DNA from: Aquincola tertiaricarbonis
GTDB taxonomy: Bacteria > Pseudomonadota > Gammaproteobacteria > Burkholderiales > Burkholderiaceae_C
NCBI RefSeq assembly: GCF_023573145.1
Contig: NZ_CP097636.1
Span: forward strand, 620,001 to 684,000
DNA length: 64,000 bases
Direction: 5' to 3'
Shown here: piece after piece, positions 18,256 through 33,505 of the stretch
Position numbering within the stretch: the first letter of the stretch is position 1
Layout: each line of letters begins with the position of its first letter
Position numbers and translations under genes: made by a program
Notes under the pieces: model-generated
Seen by the model: only the letters and a program-made list of their open reading frames with translations
Databases searched by the model: none
What the model was told of the DNA's origin: nothing

Positions 18256-20733
18256 TCAGCCGGCGGCCTGTGGCAGCCAGCGGCGCAGCTCGCTGCGCAG
18301 CGCGTCCAGCAGCAGCGGCTTGGTGAGGTAACCGTCCACGCCGGCGGCCATCGCGCGCTGGCGGTCGCTTTCCAGCGCGTGCGCGGTCAGCGCCACGATG
18401 GGGAAGTGCCGCAGCTGGCCCGCCTGCTGCAGCGCGCGCAGCCGGCGCGTGGCCTCCAGGCCGTCCATCACCGGCATCTGCAGGTCCATCAGCACCAGCG
18501 CCGGGGCCTGGCGTGCGCAGGCGTCCAGCGCCTGGGCGCCGTCGTCGGCGGTGCGCGACACCAGCCCCAGCGCCTTGAGAAAACCCTCGCCGATCATGCG
18601 GTTGACGGGGTTGTCTTCCACCAGCAGCACATGGCTGTCGGCCGTGGCGGCGGCGGCATCGCCGGCAGGCTCGGCCTGCGGGGCGGGCGCTGCAGCTGGT
18701 TCCGCGGCGGGTGGGGCCGCTGCCGCTATCGGCGGGGGCCGCAGCAAGGCGTCCAGGGCCCGGGGCGTCAGCGGCTGCTGGGCGGTGGTGATGTGCAGCG
18801 CCTGCGCCGCCTGCTCGATCTCGGCCTGGTGCCAGTCGGGCCGCAGCAGCACCGACAGGTGCGCCTGGGGCAAGGCCTGCCGCAGCAGCTGCAGGTCGTC
18901 GGGGCTGGTCAGCGCCCATTGCGAGATCAGCACCGCCACCGGTCGTTCGGGCGGCGGCAGCGGTGCGGCCCGCTGGGCGGCCTCGGTCAGGCTGGTCAGC
19001 ACTTCCACCTCGCTGGCGCGGCGCAGCAGCAGCTGCAGCAGCCAGGTCACGCGGGCGGGGTCGGTGGCCACCATCCACACCGGCCCGTCGGGCGGCGGCG
19101 GCTCCGGCTCCAGCGGCCCTTCGGTGGGCAGGGTCAGCACCAGCGTGAACACCGAGCCTTCGCCCGGCTGGCTGCGCAGCGTGATGTCGCCGCCCAGGCC
19201 ATTGGCCAGCGCGCGGGCGGTGGCCAGGCCCAGGCCGGTGCCGCCATGCCGGCGCGACAGGCTGGCATCGCCCTGCACGAAGGCGTCGAACACCTGCGCC
19301 TGCTTGTCGGGCGCAATGCCGGGCCCGGTGTCCTCCACCCGCATCGTCATGCGGCAGCTGCCGTCGCCCAGGTCCACCACCTCGGTGGTGACGCCCACAT
19401 GGCCTTGCTCGGTGAACTTGAGGGCGTTGCCCAGTAGGTTGACCAGGATGTGCCGCAGCCGCGCCGGGTCGCCGCGCACGCGGGTGCGCCGGCCCACCCA
19501 GTCGAAGTGCACGGCCACCTGGCGCCCGCGGGCCAGCGGCATCAGGCTGCGGGTGGTCACGGCCAGCAGCTCGGGCAGGTCGATGGGCTCATCGGCGGGC
19601 GGGTGGCCGCCTTGCGCGCGCGAGAAGTCCAGCACCTCATCCACCACCTGCAGCAGCGAGCGGCCCGACTGCAGCGCCACCTCCAGGTGCCGGCGCTGGG
19701 TGGGCGAGCTGGCCATCTGCAGCGCCAGCTCGGTGAGGCCCAGCACGCCGTTGAGCGGGGTGCGGATTTCATGGCTCATGTGCGCCACGAACAGCGACTT
19801 GGCCGCGGTGGCGCGCTCGGCCTGGTCGCGCGCCTGCTGCGCCTCGGACAGCGCCGCCTCCAGGCTGGCGGTGCGCTGGGCCACCAGCCGCTCCAGCTCG
19901 GCGCGGTCGCGCTCCAGCGCCTGGCGGGCCCGCACCTGCTCGTCCACGTCGATCATCACGCCCGTCACTCGCACCCGGCCGTCGGCTTGCACATGCGGCG
20001 TGGCCATCTGGCGGAACCAGCGGTAATCGCCCGACTTGCAGCGCATGCGGTACTGCACGTCCAGGTCGAGCAACTGGCTGGCGGCCTCGCGGGCGGCTGC
20101 CTCGTACATCGGCCGGTCGTCGGGGTGCAGCAGCTCCAGCAGCGCGCTGCGGCTGGAGGGCAGCTCGCCGGGCTCGTAACCCAGCGCCTCCCACACGCGG
20201 TCGGCCACCACCATGCGGTCTTCGTCCAGCATGCGCTCGAACATCGCGTGCGAGGTGGCCAGCATCGCGCGGCCGTAGCGCTCGCTCATGCGCTGCAGCG
20301 CCCGGCGCGATTCGCGCGTGGCGTGCACGTCGGTCAAGGAGCCGGCCAGCAGCGTGCGCCGGCCGTCGGGGCCGGCCCACATCTGGCCGCGGCTGCGCAC
20401 CCAGTGCCAACGCTCGCTGCTGTCGCGCAGCCGCACCTCGATTTCGAAGGGCACGCCGTCGCGGGCCGACTGGTCGGCCGCCGCCTCGAACACCGGCACG
20501 TCGTCGGGGTGCAGATGCTCGGCCAGCCGGCCGGTGCCGTCGGGCAGTTGTTCGGGCGTCAGCCCCAGCATGCGGCGCAGGCTGTCTGAGTACCACGCCG
20601 CATCGGTGCGGAAGTCGTACTCGAAGAAGCCGTCCATCGCGCTGGCCAGCGCCCGTTCCAGGCGGGCCTGCAGGTCGGCGCGGTCGCCGGGCAGGGCTGT
20701 CGAGCGAGGCTGAGGCGTACTGCTGGGGGCCAT
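18256..20733 (-). CDS. PAS-domain hybrid sensor histidine kinase
   Basis: An 825-residue hybrid kinase with no obvious transmembrane segment, so probably cytosolic. Two PAS/PAC domains (about 35-150 and 165-285, with WHWVRSRGQMW and YRWFRQMATPH) are followed by a coiled coil, HisKA with phosphoacceptor His321 (HMSHEIRTPLNG), HATPase_c (LRHILVNLLGNALKFTE, DTGPGIAPD, GGTGLGLA), a degenerate receiver-like segment (about 575-690) and a good C-terminal receiver with Asp750 (VLMDLQMPVMDG). No response regulator or Hpt gene is adjacent, so its partners are elsewhere. The start MAPSSTPQ is chosen ahead of the first PAS domain. It is divergent from uvrA. Confidence 0.9.
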   Translation of the reverse strand: MAPSSTPQPRSTALPGDRADLQARLERALASAMDGFFEYDFRTDAAWYSDSLRRMLGLTPEQLPDGTGRLAEHLHPDDVPVFEAAADQSARDGVPFEIEVRLRDSSERWHWVRSRGQMWAGPDGRRTLLAGSLTDVHATRESRRALQRMSERYGRAMLATSHAMFERMLDEDRMVVADRVWEALGYEPGELPSSRSALLELLHPDDRPMYEAAAREAASQLLDLDVQYRMRCKSGDYRWFRQMATPHVQADGRVRVTGVMIDVDEQVRARQALERDRAELERLVAQRTASLEAALSEAQQARDQAERATAAKSLFVAHMSHEIRTPLNGVLGLTELALQMASSPTQRRHLEVALQSGRSLLQVVDEVLDFSRAQGGHPPADEPIDLPELLAVTTRSLMPLARGRQVAVHFDWVGRRTRVRGDPARLRHILVNLLGNALKFTEQGHVGVTTEVVDLGDGSCRMTMRVEDTGPGIAPDKQAQVFDAFVQGDASLSRRHGGTGLGLATARALANGLGGDITLRSQPGEGSVFTLVLTLPTEGPLEPEPPPPDGPVWMVATDPARVTWLLQLLLRRASEVEVLTSLTEAAQRAAPLPPPERPVAVLISQWALTSPDDLQLLRQALPQAHLSVLLRPDWHQAEIEQAAQALHITTAQQPLTPRALDALLRPPPIAAAAPPAAEPAAAPAPQAEPAGDAAAATADSHVLLVEDNPVNRMIGEGFLKALGLVSRTADDGAQALDACARQAPALVLMDLQMPVMDGLEATRRLRALQQAGQLRHFPIVALTAHALESDRQRAMAAGVDGYLTKPLLLDALRSELRRWLPQAAG

Positions 20734-20926
20734 CAAGACTTCCGCCGGTGCCACGGGGGCGTGGAATGGCCGGATGGTAGTGCCTGCATTGAATTCGCGG
20801 CAACGGCCTCGATGTGCAGGCCTGATGCCTGCTGTACAGCGCATGCCCTTGGCCCGGTCGCGGTTGGGGTGCCCCTCCTAGAATCTTCCGCCCCGGACCG
20901 CTCCGGGCGCACTACAGAAGGACTCC

Positions 20927-26610
<5,684 letters not shown>

Positions 26611-26632
<22 letters not shown>

Positions 26633-26757
26633 GCAGGGCTCGCCGGTGCTCCGGCGCCAGTAGGCGGGGCTCGCCGGTGCTCCGGCGCCAGTAGGCGGGG
26701 CTCGCCGGTGCTCCGGCGCCAGTAGGCGGAGCTCGCCGGTGCTCCGGCGCCAGTAGG
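26611..26757. repeat. 31-bp tandem repeat, about 4.7 copies
   Basis: The unit begins GCCGGTGCTCCGGCGCCAGT and continues AGGCGGGGCTC; copies start at 26611, 26642, 26673, 26704 and 26735 (the last partial) and differ at only one or two bases. The first copy contains the uvrA stop codon (26630-26632). Each unit includes a small self-complementary core (CGCCGG-TGCT-CCGGCG); just before the array the uvrA end extends it to a perfect 10-bp hairpin (26606-26629). There are no unique spacers, so this is not a CRISPR array. Confidence 0.95.
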
Positions 26758-26778
26758 CCGCAGGCGGTCGGCCTACTG
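26751..26778. terminator. Hairpin between convergent uvrA and TPR-like gene
   Basis: A perfect 10-bp inverted repeat (CAGTAGGCCG and CGGCCTACTG) with an 8-nt loop. The right arm contains the stop codon of the minus-strand gene at 26773. It lacks a clear T-run, so a bidirectional terminator is likely but not certain. Confidence 0.5.
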
Positions 26779-27357
26779 CGCCGACCGCGCCCAGCTCGAC
26801 GCGTCGTTCGCGGCGGTGAGGGTGCGCAGGTCGCGCGCCCGCAGCATGCCCGCGCGCTCGCGCAGTGCAGCGGCGTCGTCGGCGTCGCCGCAGCGGTCCA
26901 GCACGCGGCTCACCCGCTGCAGCACCGCAGCTTCCCATTCCCAGTCGCCCATCAGGCTCACCATCTGCGCGGCTTCGTAGCCGTGGTCGCGGGCGCGCTC
27001 GCGCACCGCATGGGCGCCGCGCGGGTCGTCGCGGCAGATTTCGGTGGCCAGGATGGACACCAGCTCGGCCAGGTCGCACAGCAGCTCGATGCACGCTTCC
27101 GGCGCGCACAAGGTTCGTGCCTTGCGCAGGCCCTGCTGCAGGTACCACTCGGCGGTGGCGCCGTCGCCCATGCGGCGGTAGCAACGCCCCACCTGGGCCA
27201 GCGCCAGCGCCAGGATGGCGGGCTGATCCTGCAACTCTGCTTCGTCCAGCTGGTGAAGTGCATCGGCCAGCGCATCGCGCGCACGGCCCGGTAGCACTTC
27301 AAGCGCCCGGTGGCGCGGTACCGGGCAAGGCGGCACGGCATTCCTGTTCACGTACAT
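26773..27357 (-). CDS. Hypothetical helical (TPR-like) protein
   Basis: A 194-residue cytosolic protein that I cannot assign to a named family. It is all-helical and looks like two or three tetratricopeptide-type hairpins: QPAILALALAQVGRCYRRMG, GATAEWYLQQGLRKARTLC, and MGDWEWEAAVLQRVSRVLDR. TPR folds usually mediate protein-protein contact. It has no signal peptide or membrane segment. It ends convergently with uvrA inside the hairpin at 26751-26778; upstream is a 156-bp gap to yitT with nothing recognised. Confidence 0.65.
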   Translation of the reverse strand: MYVNRNAVPPCPVPRHRALEVLPGRARDALADALHQLDEAELQDQPAILALALAQVGRCYRRMGDGATAEWYLQQGLRKARTLCAPEACIELLCDLAELVSILATEICRDDPRGAHAVRERARDHGYEAAQMVSLMGDWEWEAAVLQRVSRVLDRCGDADDAAALRERAGMLRARDLRTLTAANDASSWARSAQ

Positions 27358-27513
27358 GCGGCTCCCCTTGGCAACTGCTGCATGGTGCTAAGCACGTCGC
27401 GGGCCTGCCCTGCATGCTGCTTCACGGTGCAGCCGCGGCCGGTCAGGCGCCCTGCGTGGATCGCCCGGGCGCCGCTGGCGTTCCTTGGTGCTTGTACGGA
27501 GGCCGGCCGGCCC

Positions 27514-28137
27514 TCACACGCCCAGGTAGCGTCCGGGGCGGTGGTTCATCATCAGCACGCCGCTCAGCGCCACCACGCCCAGCACCGACAGCAGGATGCG
27601 CTGCGGCGGCAGCACCAGCATGGCGGCCAGCACGATGAGGCCGTCGATCACCAGCTGCACCTTGCCGGCGCTCCAGCGGCGGCGCTCCTGCAGGTACTGC
27701 GCGAGGATGTTCACGCCGCCCACGCTGGCGCGGTGGCGCAGCAGGGCCAGCAGCCCGAAGCCCACCAGAATGCCGCCCAGCACCGCGGCCACCACAGGGT
27801 GCAGCCGGTCAAAACTCACCACCTGCGGTGCCATCGCGGTGAACACCGACACCAGGCCGATGGCCAGAAAGGTCTTGAAGGTGAAGGCCGGCCCCAGCCG
27901 CTTCCAGGCCAGCCAGTAGAACGGCAGGTTGAGCACGAAGAACAGCAGGCCGAACGACCAGCCCGTGGCGTAGCTGAGCAGGAAGGCCGCCCCCGCCACG
28001 CCGCCGGTGATGAGGCCGGCATGCTCGTACATGGTCAGGCCCAGCGCCACGAACAGCGTGCCGGCCAGCAAGGCCTGCGCGTCGTCCAGCAGGGTGTGGC
28101 GTTCGGCGGGGGGTAGGGTCGCAGTCGGGGAGGCCAT
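27514..28137 (-). CDS. YitT family membrane protein
   Basis: A 207-residue inner-membrane protein of the YitT (DUF161) family with five or six hydrophobic segments: LLAGTLFVALGLTMYEHAGL, TGGVAGAAFLLSYATGWSFG, LLFFVLNLPFYWLAW, TFLAIGLVSVFTAMAP, VVAAVLGGILVGFGLLALL, and VQLVIDGLIVLAAMLVL. The RHRASVGGVNILAQYLQ segment is typical of the family. The function is unknown. Start at 28137 (MASPTATLPP) is used because an upstream extension would run into the intergenic repeat. It follows msrQ on the same strand. Confidence 0.85.
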   Translation of the reverse strand: MASPTATLPPAERHTLLDDAQALLAGTLFVALGLTMYEHAGLITGGVAGAAFLLSYATGWSFGLLFFVLNLPFYWLAWKRLGPAFTFKTFLAIGLVSVFTAMAPQVVSFDRLHPVVAAVLGGILVGFGLLALLRHRASVGGVNILAQYLQERRRWSAGKVQLVIDGLIVLAAMLVLPPQRILLSVLGVVALSGVLMMNHRPGRYLGV

Positions 28138-28177
28138 GCGGCCGCTGCAAGCATGCAGCGTGCCTTGGGGCGAGACC

Positions 28178-28255
28178 TCAGTCCCGCCGGGCCGCCCCAA
28201 GGGACTGAGCGCCCCCCTGGGGGGTAGCGAGTGCAGCGAGCTTGGGGGTGGTCAT
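28178..28255 (-). repeat. GC-rich intergenic repeat element overlapping the msrQ 3' end
   Basis: Read on the minus strand it runs CCCCCAAGCTCGCTGCACTC, then ACCCCCCAGGGGGGC and a CCCTTGGGGCGGCCCGGCGG tail. A related copy lies at 38208-38285. The layout (runs of C, a GCTCGCTGC core, CCCCCC/GGGGGG palindrome, GGGCGGCCCGG) matches a dispersed element I recall from Comamonadaceae-like genomes. It codes the last 23 or so residues of MsrQ. Confidence 0.7.
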
Positions 28256-28882
28256 CCTTGCCCGGAGCAGCCGGTCGCCCAGCAGCACGGCCACGATGCC
28301 GGCGTACACCGACCATTCGCCGAAGTTGTGCTTGGCCGCCCGCATCCAGAAGAAGTGCAGCAACCCCAGCAGCACCACGGCGTAGATGGCCTTGTGCAGC
28401 GCCTGCCAGCGCTTGCCGCCCATGGCCTTGATGGCGCGGTTGAACGAGGTGGCGGCCAGCGGCGCCATCAGCAGCAGCGCGGCGGTGCCCACCAGGATGA
28501 ACGGCCGCTTGGCGATGTCGGTGACGATGTCGCCCACCACCAGGCTCATGTCCAGCCAGGCGTAGCACAGGAAGTGCAGCACGCCGTAGAAGAAGGTGAA
28601 CAGGCCCAGCATGCGCCGCAGCCGCACCAGGGCCGGTTGCTTGAACCAGTGCCGCAGCGGCGTGATGGCCAGCGTCAGGCACAGAAAGCGCAGCGTCCAG
28701 TCGCCGGTGCTGCGGATCAGCGCCTCGGCCGGGTTGGGCCCCAGCGTGCCCGCCACCGCGCCCCACACCAGCCAGGCCAGCGGCAGCAGGCTGGCGATGA
28801 ACACCAGCGGCTTGACGGCCGGGTGCAGCAGCCAGGGTCGGGTGCGGGCGGCGCCGGTGCGGGCGGGGGCGGTGGTGGTCAC
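28178..28882 (-). CDS. msrQ: Methionine-sulfoxide reductase heme-binding subunit
   Basis: A 234-residue six-helix membrane protein of the ferric-reductase-like YedZ family. MsrQ passes electrons from the respiratory chain through b-type heme to the periplasmic MsrP. Helices include PLVFIASLLPLAWLVWGAVA, LRFLCLTLAITPL, MLGLFTFFYGVLHFLCYAWL, RPFILVGTAALLLMAPLAAT and HKAIYAVVLLGLLHFFWM; candidate heme His residues are in VLHFLCY, LHKAIY and LLHFFW. The start is GTG at 28882, 2 bp after the msrP stop. The last 23 or so residues (TTPKLAALATPQGG onward) are coded by an intergenic repeat and look like a recent extension. Confidence 0.92.
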   Translation of the reverse strand: MTTTAPARTGAARTRPWLLHPAVKPLVFIASLLPLAWLVWGAVAGTLGPNPAEALIRSTGDWTLRFLCLTLAITPLRHWFKQPALVRLRRMLGLFTFFYGVLHFLCYAWLDMSLVVGDIVTDIAKRPFILVGTAALLLMAPLAATSFNRAIKAMGGKRWQALHKAIYAVVLLGLLHFFWMRAAKHNFGEWSVYAGIVAVLLGDRLLRARMTTPKLAALATPQGGAQSLGAARRD

Positions 28883-28884
28883 GG

Positions 28885-29874
<990 letters not shown>

Positions 29875-29981
29875 GCGGGGTGACTCCGTCCATTCAGCCG
29901 GGTGAGCGGGCCTCACCCTGTGGCTGTCTGTCGGGGTGGACCCTCGATCCTTACGCCGGGTTCAGTGCCCCGGATGCAACT

Positions 29982-31322
29982 TCACAGTTCGCCGTACGAG
30001 TGCAGGCCCGACAGGAACATGTTCACACCCAGAAACGCGAAGGTGGTGACGGCCAGGCCCACCAGGGCCCACCAGGCCGAAGGCACGCCGCGCAGGCCCT
30101 TCATCAGCCGCATGTGCAGCCAGGCCGCATAGTTCAGCCAGACGATCAGCGCCCAGGTTTCCTTGGGGTCCCAGCTCCAGTAGCCGCCCCAGGCCTCGGC
30201 CGCCCAGAAGGCGCCCAGGATGGTGGCCACGGTGAAGAAGGCGAAGCCCACCGCGATGGACTTGTACATCACGTCGTCCAGCAGCTCGAAGGCGGGCAGG
30301 CGGGCGGCGATGCGGCGGCGCGCCATCAGGATGCCGGCCACGATCAGCGCGCTGATGCCGAAATACACCATCCAGTAGGCGGTGCTGGTGCTGCTGGCGC
30401 CCTGGCGGAAGACGATGGGCTCGAAGCACAGCACCACGCCCAGCAGCCACAGCGGCGCCAACTTGTACCAGCGGGTCTCGGAGGCCTGCTGCTTGATGAG
30501 GTACGCAAAGGCCACCATGGCTGCCAGCGCAAAGGTGCCGTAGCCGATGAAGTTGGCCGGCACATGCAGCTTCATCCACCAGCTTTGCAGCGCGGGCACC
30601 AGGGGCTGGATCTCGTGCGCCTCACGCACCACGGTGTACCAGAGCAGGAAGCCCACCGCCGCGCTGACCACCAGCATCACGAAGGCGCCCAGCGCACGGG
30701 TGCGGTAGTGCTGCTCGAAGTACAGGTAGAACAGCGCCGTCATCCAGCAGAACAGCACGAACACTTCGTACAGGTTGCTGACCGGGATGTGGCCGATGTC
30801 GGGCGCGATCTGGTGGCTCTCGAACCAGCGCACCATGGTGCCCACCAGGGCCATGAACACCGCCGCCCAGGCCATGCGCGAGCCGATGCGCTGCGCGGTG
30901 TTGTCGTCGGCCCGCACGAAGAAGCCGATCCAGTAGAAGATGGTGCTCATGAAGAAGAGCACGCTCATCCACAAGATGGCGCTCTGGCTGGACAGGAAGT
31001 ACTTGAGCAGGAAGACGTTGTCGGCCTGCGCCAGGTCGGCGCCGAAGCCGTCCAGGTGGCGGTTGTACAGGCCGATGGCCAGCAGCGTGGCCGCGCCCAC
31101 CGCCAGGCCCAGCAGCCGCAGCGCGCCCCAGAACCAGCCGAGGGCGATCATCACCGGCGCCGCGCCGATCAGGATGGCCTTCTCGTACACATCCATCGAC
31201 GCGTTGTAGCGCTGGAACGCGAAGGCCGTGCCGGCCAGCACCAGCAGCGCGAAGATCCAGTTGAAGGCGCCGGGGCTCGCGTAGCGTCGCGAGCCTTCCA
31301 GGGTGAGCGTGGTGGTGTTCAT
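29982..31322 (-). CDS. ccsA: Cytochrome c biogenesis protein CcsA/ResC type
   Basis: A 446-residue polytopic membrane protein of System II cytochrome c maturation, which exports heme and attaches it to apocytochromes together with ResB. It has the tryptophan-rich heme-handling motif WAAEAWGGYWSWDPKETWAL and periplasmic/transmembrane His residues (HVPANFIGYGTFAL, WLHMRLMKGLRG). The 5' end overlaps resB by 4 bp (ATGA), so the two form an operon. Naming varies (ccsA, ccsB, resC). Confidence 0.94.
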   Translation of the reverse strand: MNTTTLTLEGSRRYASPGAFNWIFALLVLAGTAFAFQRYNASMDVYEKAILIGAAPVMIALGWFWGALRLLGLAVGAATLLAIGLYNRHLDGFGADLAQADNVFLLKYFLSSQSAILWMSVLFFMSTIFYWIGFFVRADDNTAQRIGSRMAWAAVFMALVGTMVRWFESHQIAPDIGHIPVSNLYEVFVLFCWMTALFYLYFEQHYRTRALGAFVMLVVSAAVGFLLWYTVVREAHEIQPLVPALQSWWMKLHVPANFIGYGTFALAAMVAFAYLIKQQASETRWYKLAPLWLLGVVLCFEPIVFRQGASSTSTAYWMVYFGISALIVAGILMARRRIAARLPAFELLDDVMYKSIAVGFAFFTVATILGAFWAAEAWGGYWSWDPKETWALIVWLNYAAWLHMRLMKGLRGVPSAWWALVGLAVTTFAFLGVNMFLSGLHSYGEL

Positions 31323-33433
31323 GCGGCGTCCTTCAGGATGTCTTGCTTCAGGCGGTCGAACTCATGGTCGGCGTCCAGCGTGCGCCGCGTGGTGGACAGC
31401 GCCGTGCTGACACGGGTGCCGCCCTGGCCGTCGTCTTGGAGCCAGATCCACAGGCGGCGTTCCCGCACGTAGAGCATGGCAAAAACCCCGATGATGAGCA
31501 GAACTGCGCCGATGTACACCAGGGTCTTGCCGGGGGCCCGGGCCACCTGGAACACGCTGGCCTGCACCTGGGTGAAGTCGGCCAGCTGCAGCAGCACCGG
31601 CGAGGGGTAGAGGAAGCTGTCGCTGAGCGACAGCACCGCCAGCGACATGAAGCCCTGCGACGCCTCGCCCGGCTCGGCGGCCTTCAGGCCGGCCTGCTCG
31701 CGCGCGGTGTTGTAAAGCTCGAACAGCGCGCCGTTGAGGATGCGCAGCAGCACCTCGGAGATGCGCGGCCGCTCGGCCTCGGGCACCGTGGTTTCCAGGA
31801 AGCGCGACAGCGACATCAGCCCGCCCGGGGCCTGGCTGGCGTCGTCCTTGGCGCCCGGCACCTCGGCGCCGGAGAACAGGCCCAGCACCCGCTCGGTGGT
31901 CACGGTCAGCTGCTGCGCCATCTCGGGCTTGTCGGTCGGCGTGGCCTTGGTCACGTAGCGGCGCACCGCCTCGGCCCGCAGCGCGGGGTCGGTCAAGGCG
32001 CGGCGCAGCATCATCCAGCCGTCCATCGAGTCCTTGTCGTCCACCGGGATGCGCAGGTAGCGGAAGTTCTCGTTCGGCGTGTCGCGCACGCCCGCCAGGT
32101 ACACCCGCTGGCCGTCGATTTCCACCGGCAGCATGTAGTTGTTGAACTCACGCGCCTGGCCGGCCGCGTCGCGCAGCCGGTACGAGACCGAAGGGCCGAC
32201 GTTGTGCAGCGTCTTGCCGGCCTTGGTCTTGGCGCCGGACCCGAGGTGTTCTTCCAGCGAGCTGATCAGGTCGACCTTGCGCACGTCGGTGGGGCCGGTG
32301 GTGGCCGCGCCCAGGTTCTCGACGTTGATCACCCGCAGGCCGGCCAGCTCCAGCGTCAGCTGCTGCTCGGCGCTGGCCAGGGTGGTGCTTTCGCCCACGC
32401 GGCCTTCGATGTCGAAGGGCGGCGTGCCGGCCTTCAGCGGCAGCGCATGCAGCTTCAGGTGCGAGCCGCCGTCGTCGAAGCTGCTCTGGTAGATGGCGAT
32501 GCCGCGGTGGAAGGCGGGCTGGTTCACCTTCACCGTGGCGGGGATGGCCTGGCCGGTCTCGCGGTCGTGGATCACGATCTCGCTGGCGAACAGCTTGGGC
32601 ATGCCCGTTTCGTAGTAGTCGACGATGAACTTCTTCAGCTCGATGTCGAAGGGCAGCTCCTGCAGCACCACGCCGTCGGACATGCTGATCAGCGCGGTGC
32701 CGGCGCGGCCGCTTTCGGGCACCAGCAGGTTGGCACGGAAGGTGGGGTTGCGCTCGCTCAGCCGGTGCTCGGCCGAGACGTCGCGCAGCATGCCGCCGCC
32801 GGTGAAGGGCGTCTTGCCCAGCAATGCCATCTGCGCCCGCACGACCAGGTCGCCGTCGAACAGCCCGCCCAGGCAGATCAGCACGATGGAGCTGTGCGCC
32901 GCCAGGTAGCCCAGCTTGTTGGCCATGCCCTTGCGCGCCGCGATCATCGTGCCCTCGGGGCGCATCTGCACCTTGGCCTTCCAGCCGCTGGTGGTCAGCA
33001 GCGTGCCGATGCGGGCATAGGCGGCGTCGCGGCCTTCGGCCAGCCGGCCCTGGGCCTTGTGGTGGAAGGCGTTGAGCGACTGCTCGCGCAGGTTTTCCTT
33101 GTAGGCGCGCAGGTCGGCGGTGATCTTGGGCAGGTTGCGCGCGATGCACAGGCTGGTGGAAATCACCAGGAAGGCCAGGATCAGCAGGAACCACCAGGCG
33201 CTGTACACCGCGTACAAGCCGACGGCGCCGAACACATCGGCCCAGAACGGGCCGAACTGGTTCACGTAGTTGTTCGCCGGCTCGTGCTGCTTGATGACGG
33301 TGCCGATGACCGAGGCGATGCAGATCACCGTCAGCAGCGAGATGGCGAAGCGCATCGAGGACAGCAGCTCGACGGCGTCGCGCCACGCCCGTGAGCGGCT
33401 GCTGACTTCAAGGCCGGTGGTGGGCAGGCTCAT
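31319..33433 (-). CDS. resB: Cytochrome c biogenesis protein ResB/Ccs1
   Basis: A 704-residue System II subunit. N-terminal helices (SMRFAISLLTVICIASVIGT, YAVYSAWWFLLILAFLVIST) are followed by a helix near 185 (LGYLAAHSSIVLICLGGLFD), a large periplasmic domain and a C-terminal helix (LVYIGAVLLIIGVFAMLYVR). ResB holds apocytochrome and works with CcsA. It starts just downstream of the cytochrome c4 terminator; a CATAAT hexamer (33441-33446) lies only 7 nt before the ATG and no ribosome site is visible, so a leaderless start is possible. Confidence 0.94.
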   Translation of the reverse strand: MSLPTTGLEVSSRSRAWRDAVELLSSMRFAISLLTVICIASVIGTVIKQHEPANNYVNQFGPFWADVFGAVGLYAVYSAWWFLLILAFLVISTSLCIARNLPKITADLRAYKENLREQSLNAFHHKAQGRLAEGRDAAYARIGTLLTTSGWKAKVQMRPEGTMIAARKGMANKLGYLAAHSSIVLICLGGLFDGDLVVRAQMALLGKTPFTGGGMLRDVSAEHRLSERNPTFRANLLVPESGRAGTALISMSDGVVLQELPFDIELKKFIVDYYETGMPKLFASEIVIHDRETGQAIPATVKVNQPAFHRGIAIYQSSFDDGGSHLKLHALPLKAGTPPFDIEGRVGESTTLASAEQQLTLELAGLRVINVENLGAATTGPTDVRKVDLISSLEEHLGSGAKTKAGKTLHNVGPSVSYRLRDAAGQAREFNNYMLPVEIDGQRVYLAGVRDTPNENFRYLRIPVDDKDSMDGWMMLRRALTDPALRAEAVRRYVTKATPTDKPEMAQQLTVTTERVLGLFSGAEVPGAKDDASQAPGGLMSLSRFLETTVPEAERPRISEVLLRILNGALFELYNTAREQAGLKAAEPGEASQGFMSLAVLSLSDSFLYPSPVLLQLADFTQVQASVFQVARAPGKTLVYIGAVLLIIGVFAMLYVRERRLWIWLQDDGQGGTRVSTALSTTRRTLDADHEFDRLKQDILKDAA

Positions 33434-33456
33434 GGCGGAAATTATGGTGCGGACGG

Positions 33457-33483
33457 AAAAAAGGCCGGTCGCGGACCGGCCTT
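33457..33483 (-). terminator. Rho-independent terminator after cytochrome c4 gene
   Basis: On the minus strand a perfect 10-bp stem (AAGGCCGGTC / GACCGGCCTT, 3-nt loop) is followed by a run of six T. It lies 23 bp after the cytochrome c4 stop and separates it from resB. Confidence 0.9.
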
Positions 33484-33505
33484 GGCGTGAGGCGTTCGAA
33501 GGGTC

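Noticed and set aside
20830..20845. LexA (SOS) box upstream of uvrA around CTGTACAG
   Set aside because: The spacing does not fit the CTG-N10-CAG pattern; only a short 8-bp palindrome is present. A TAGAAT -10-like hexamer near 20878 has no well placed -35.
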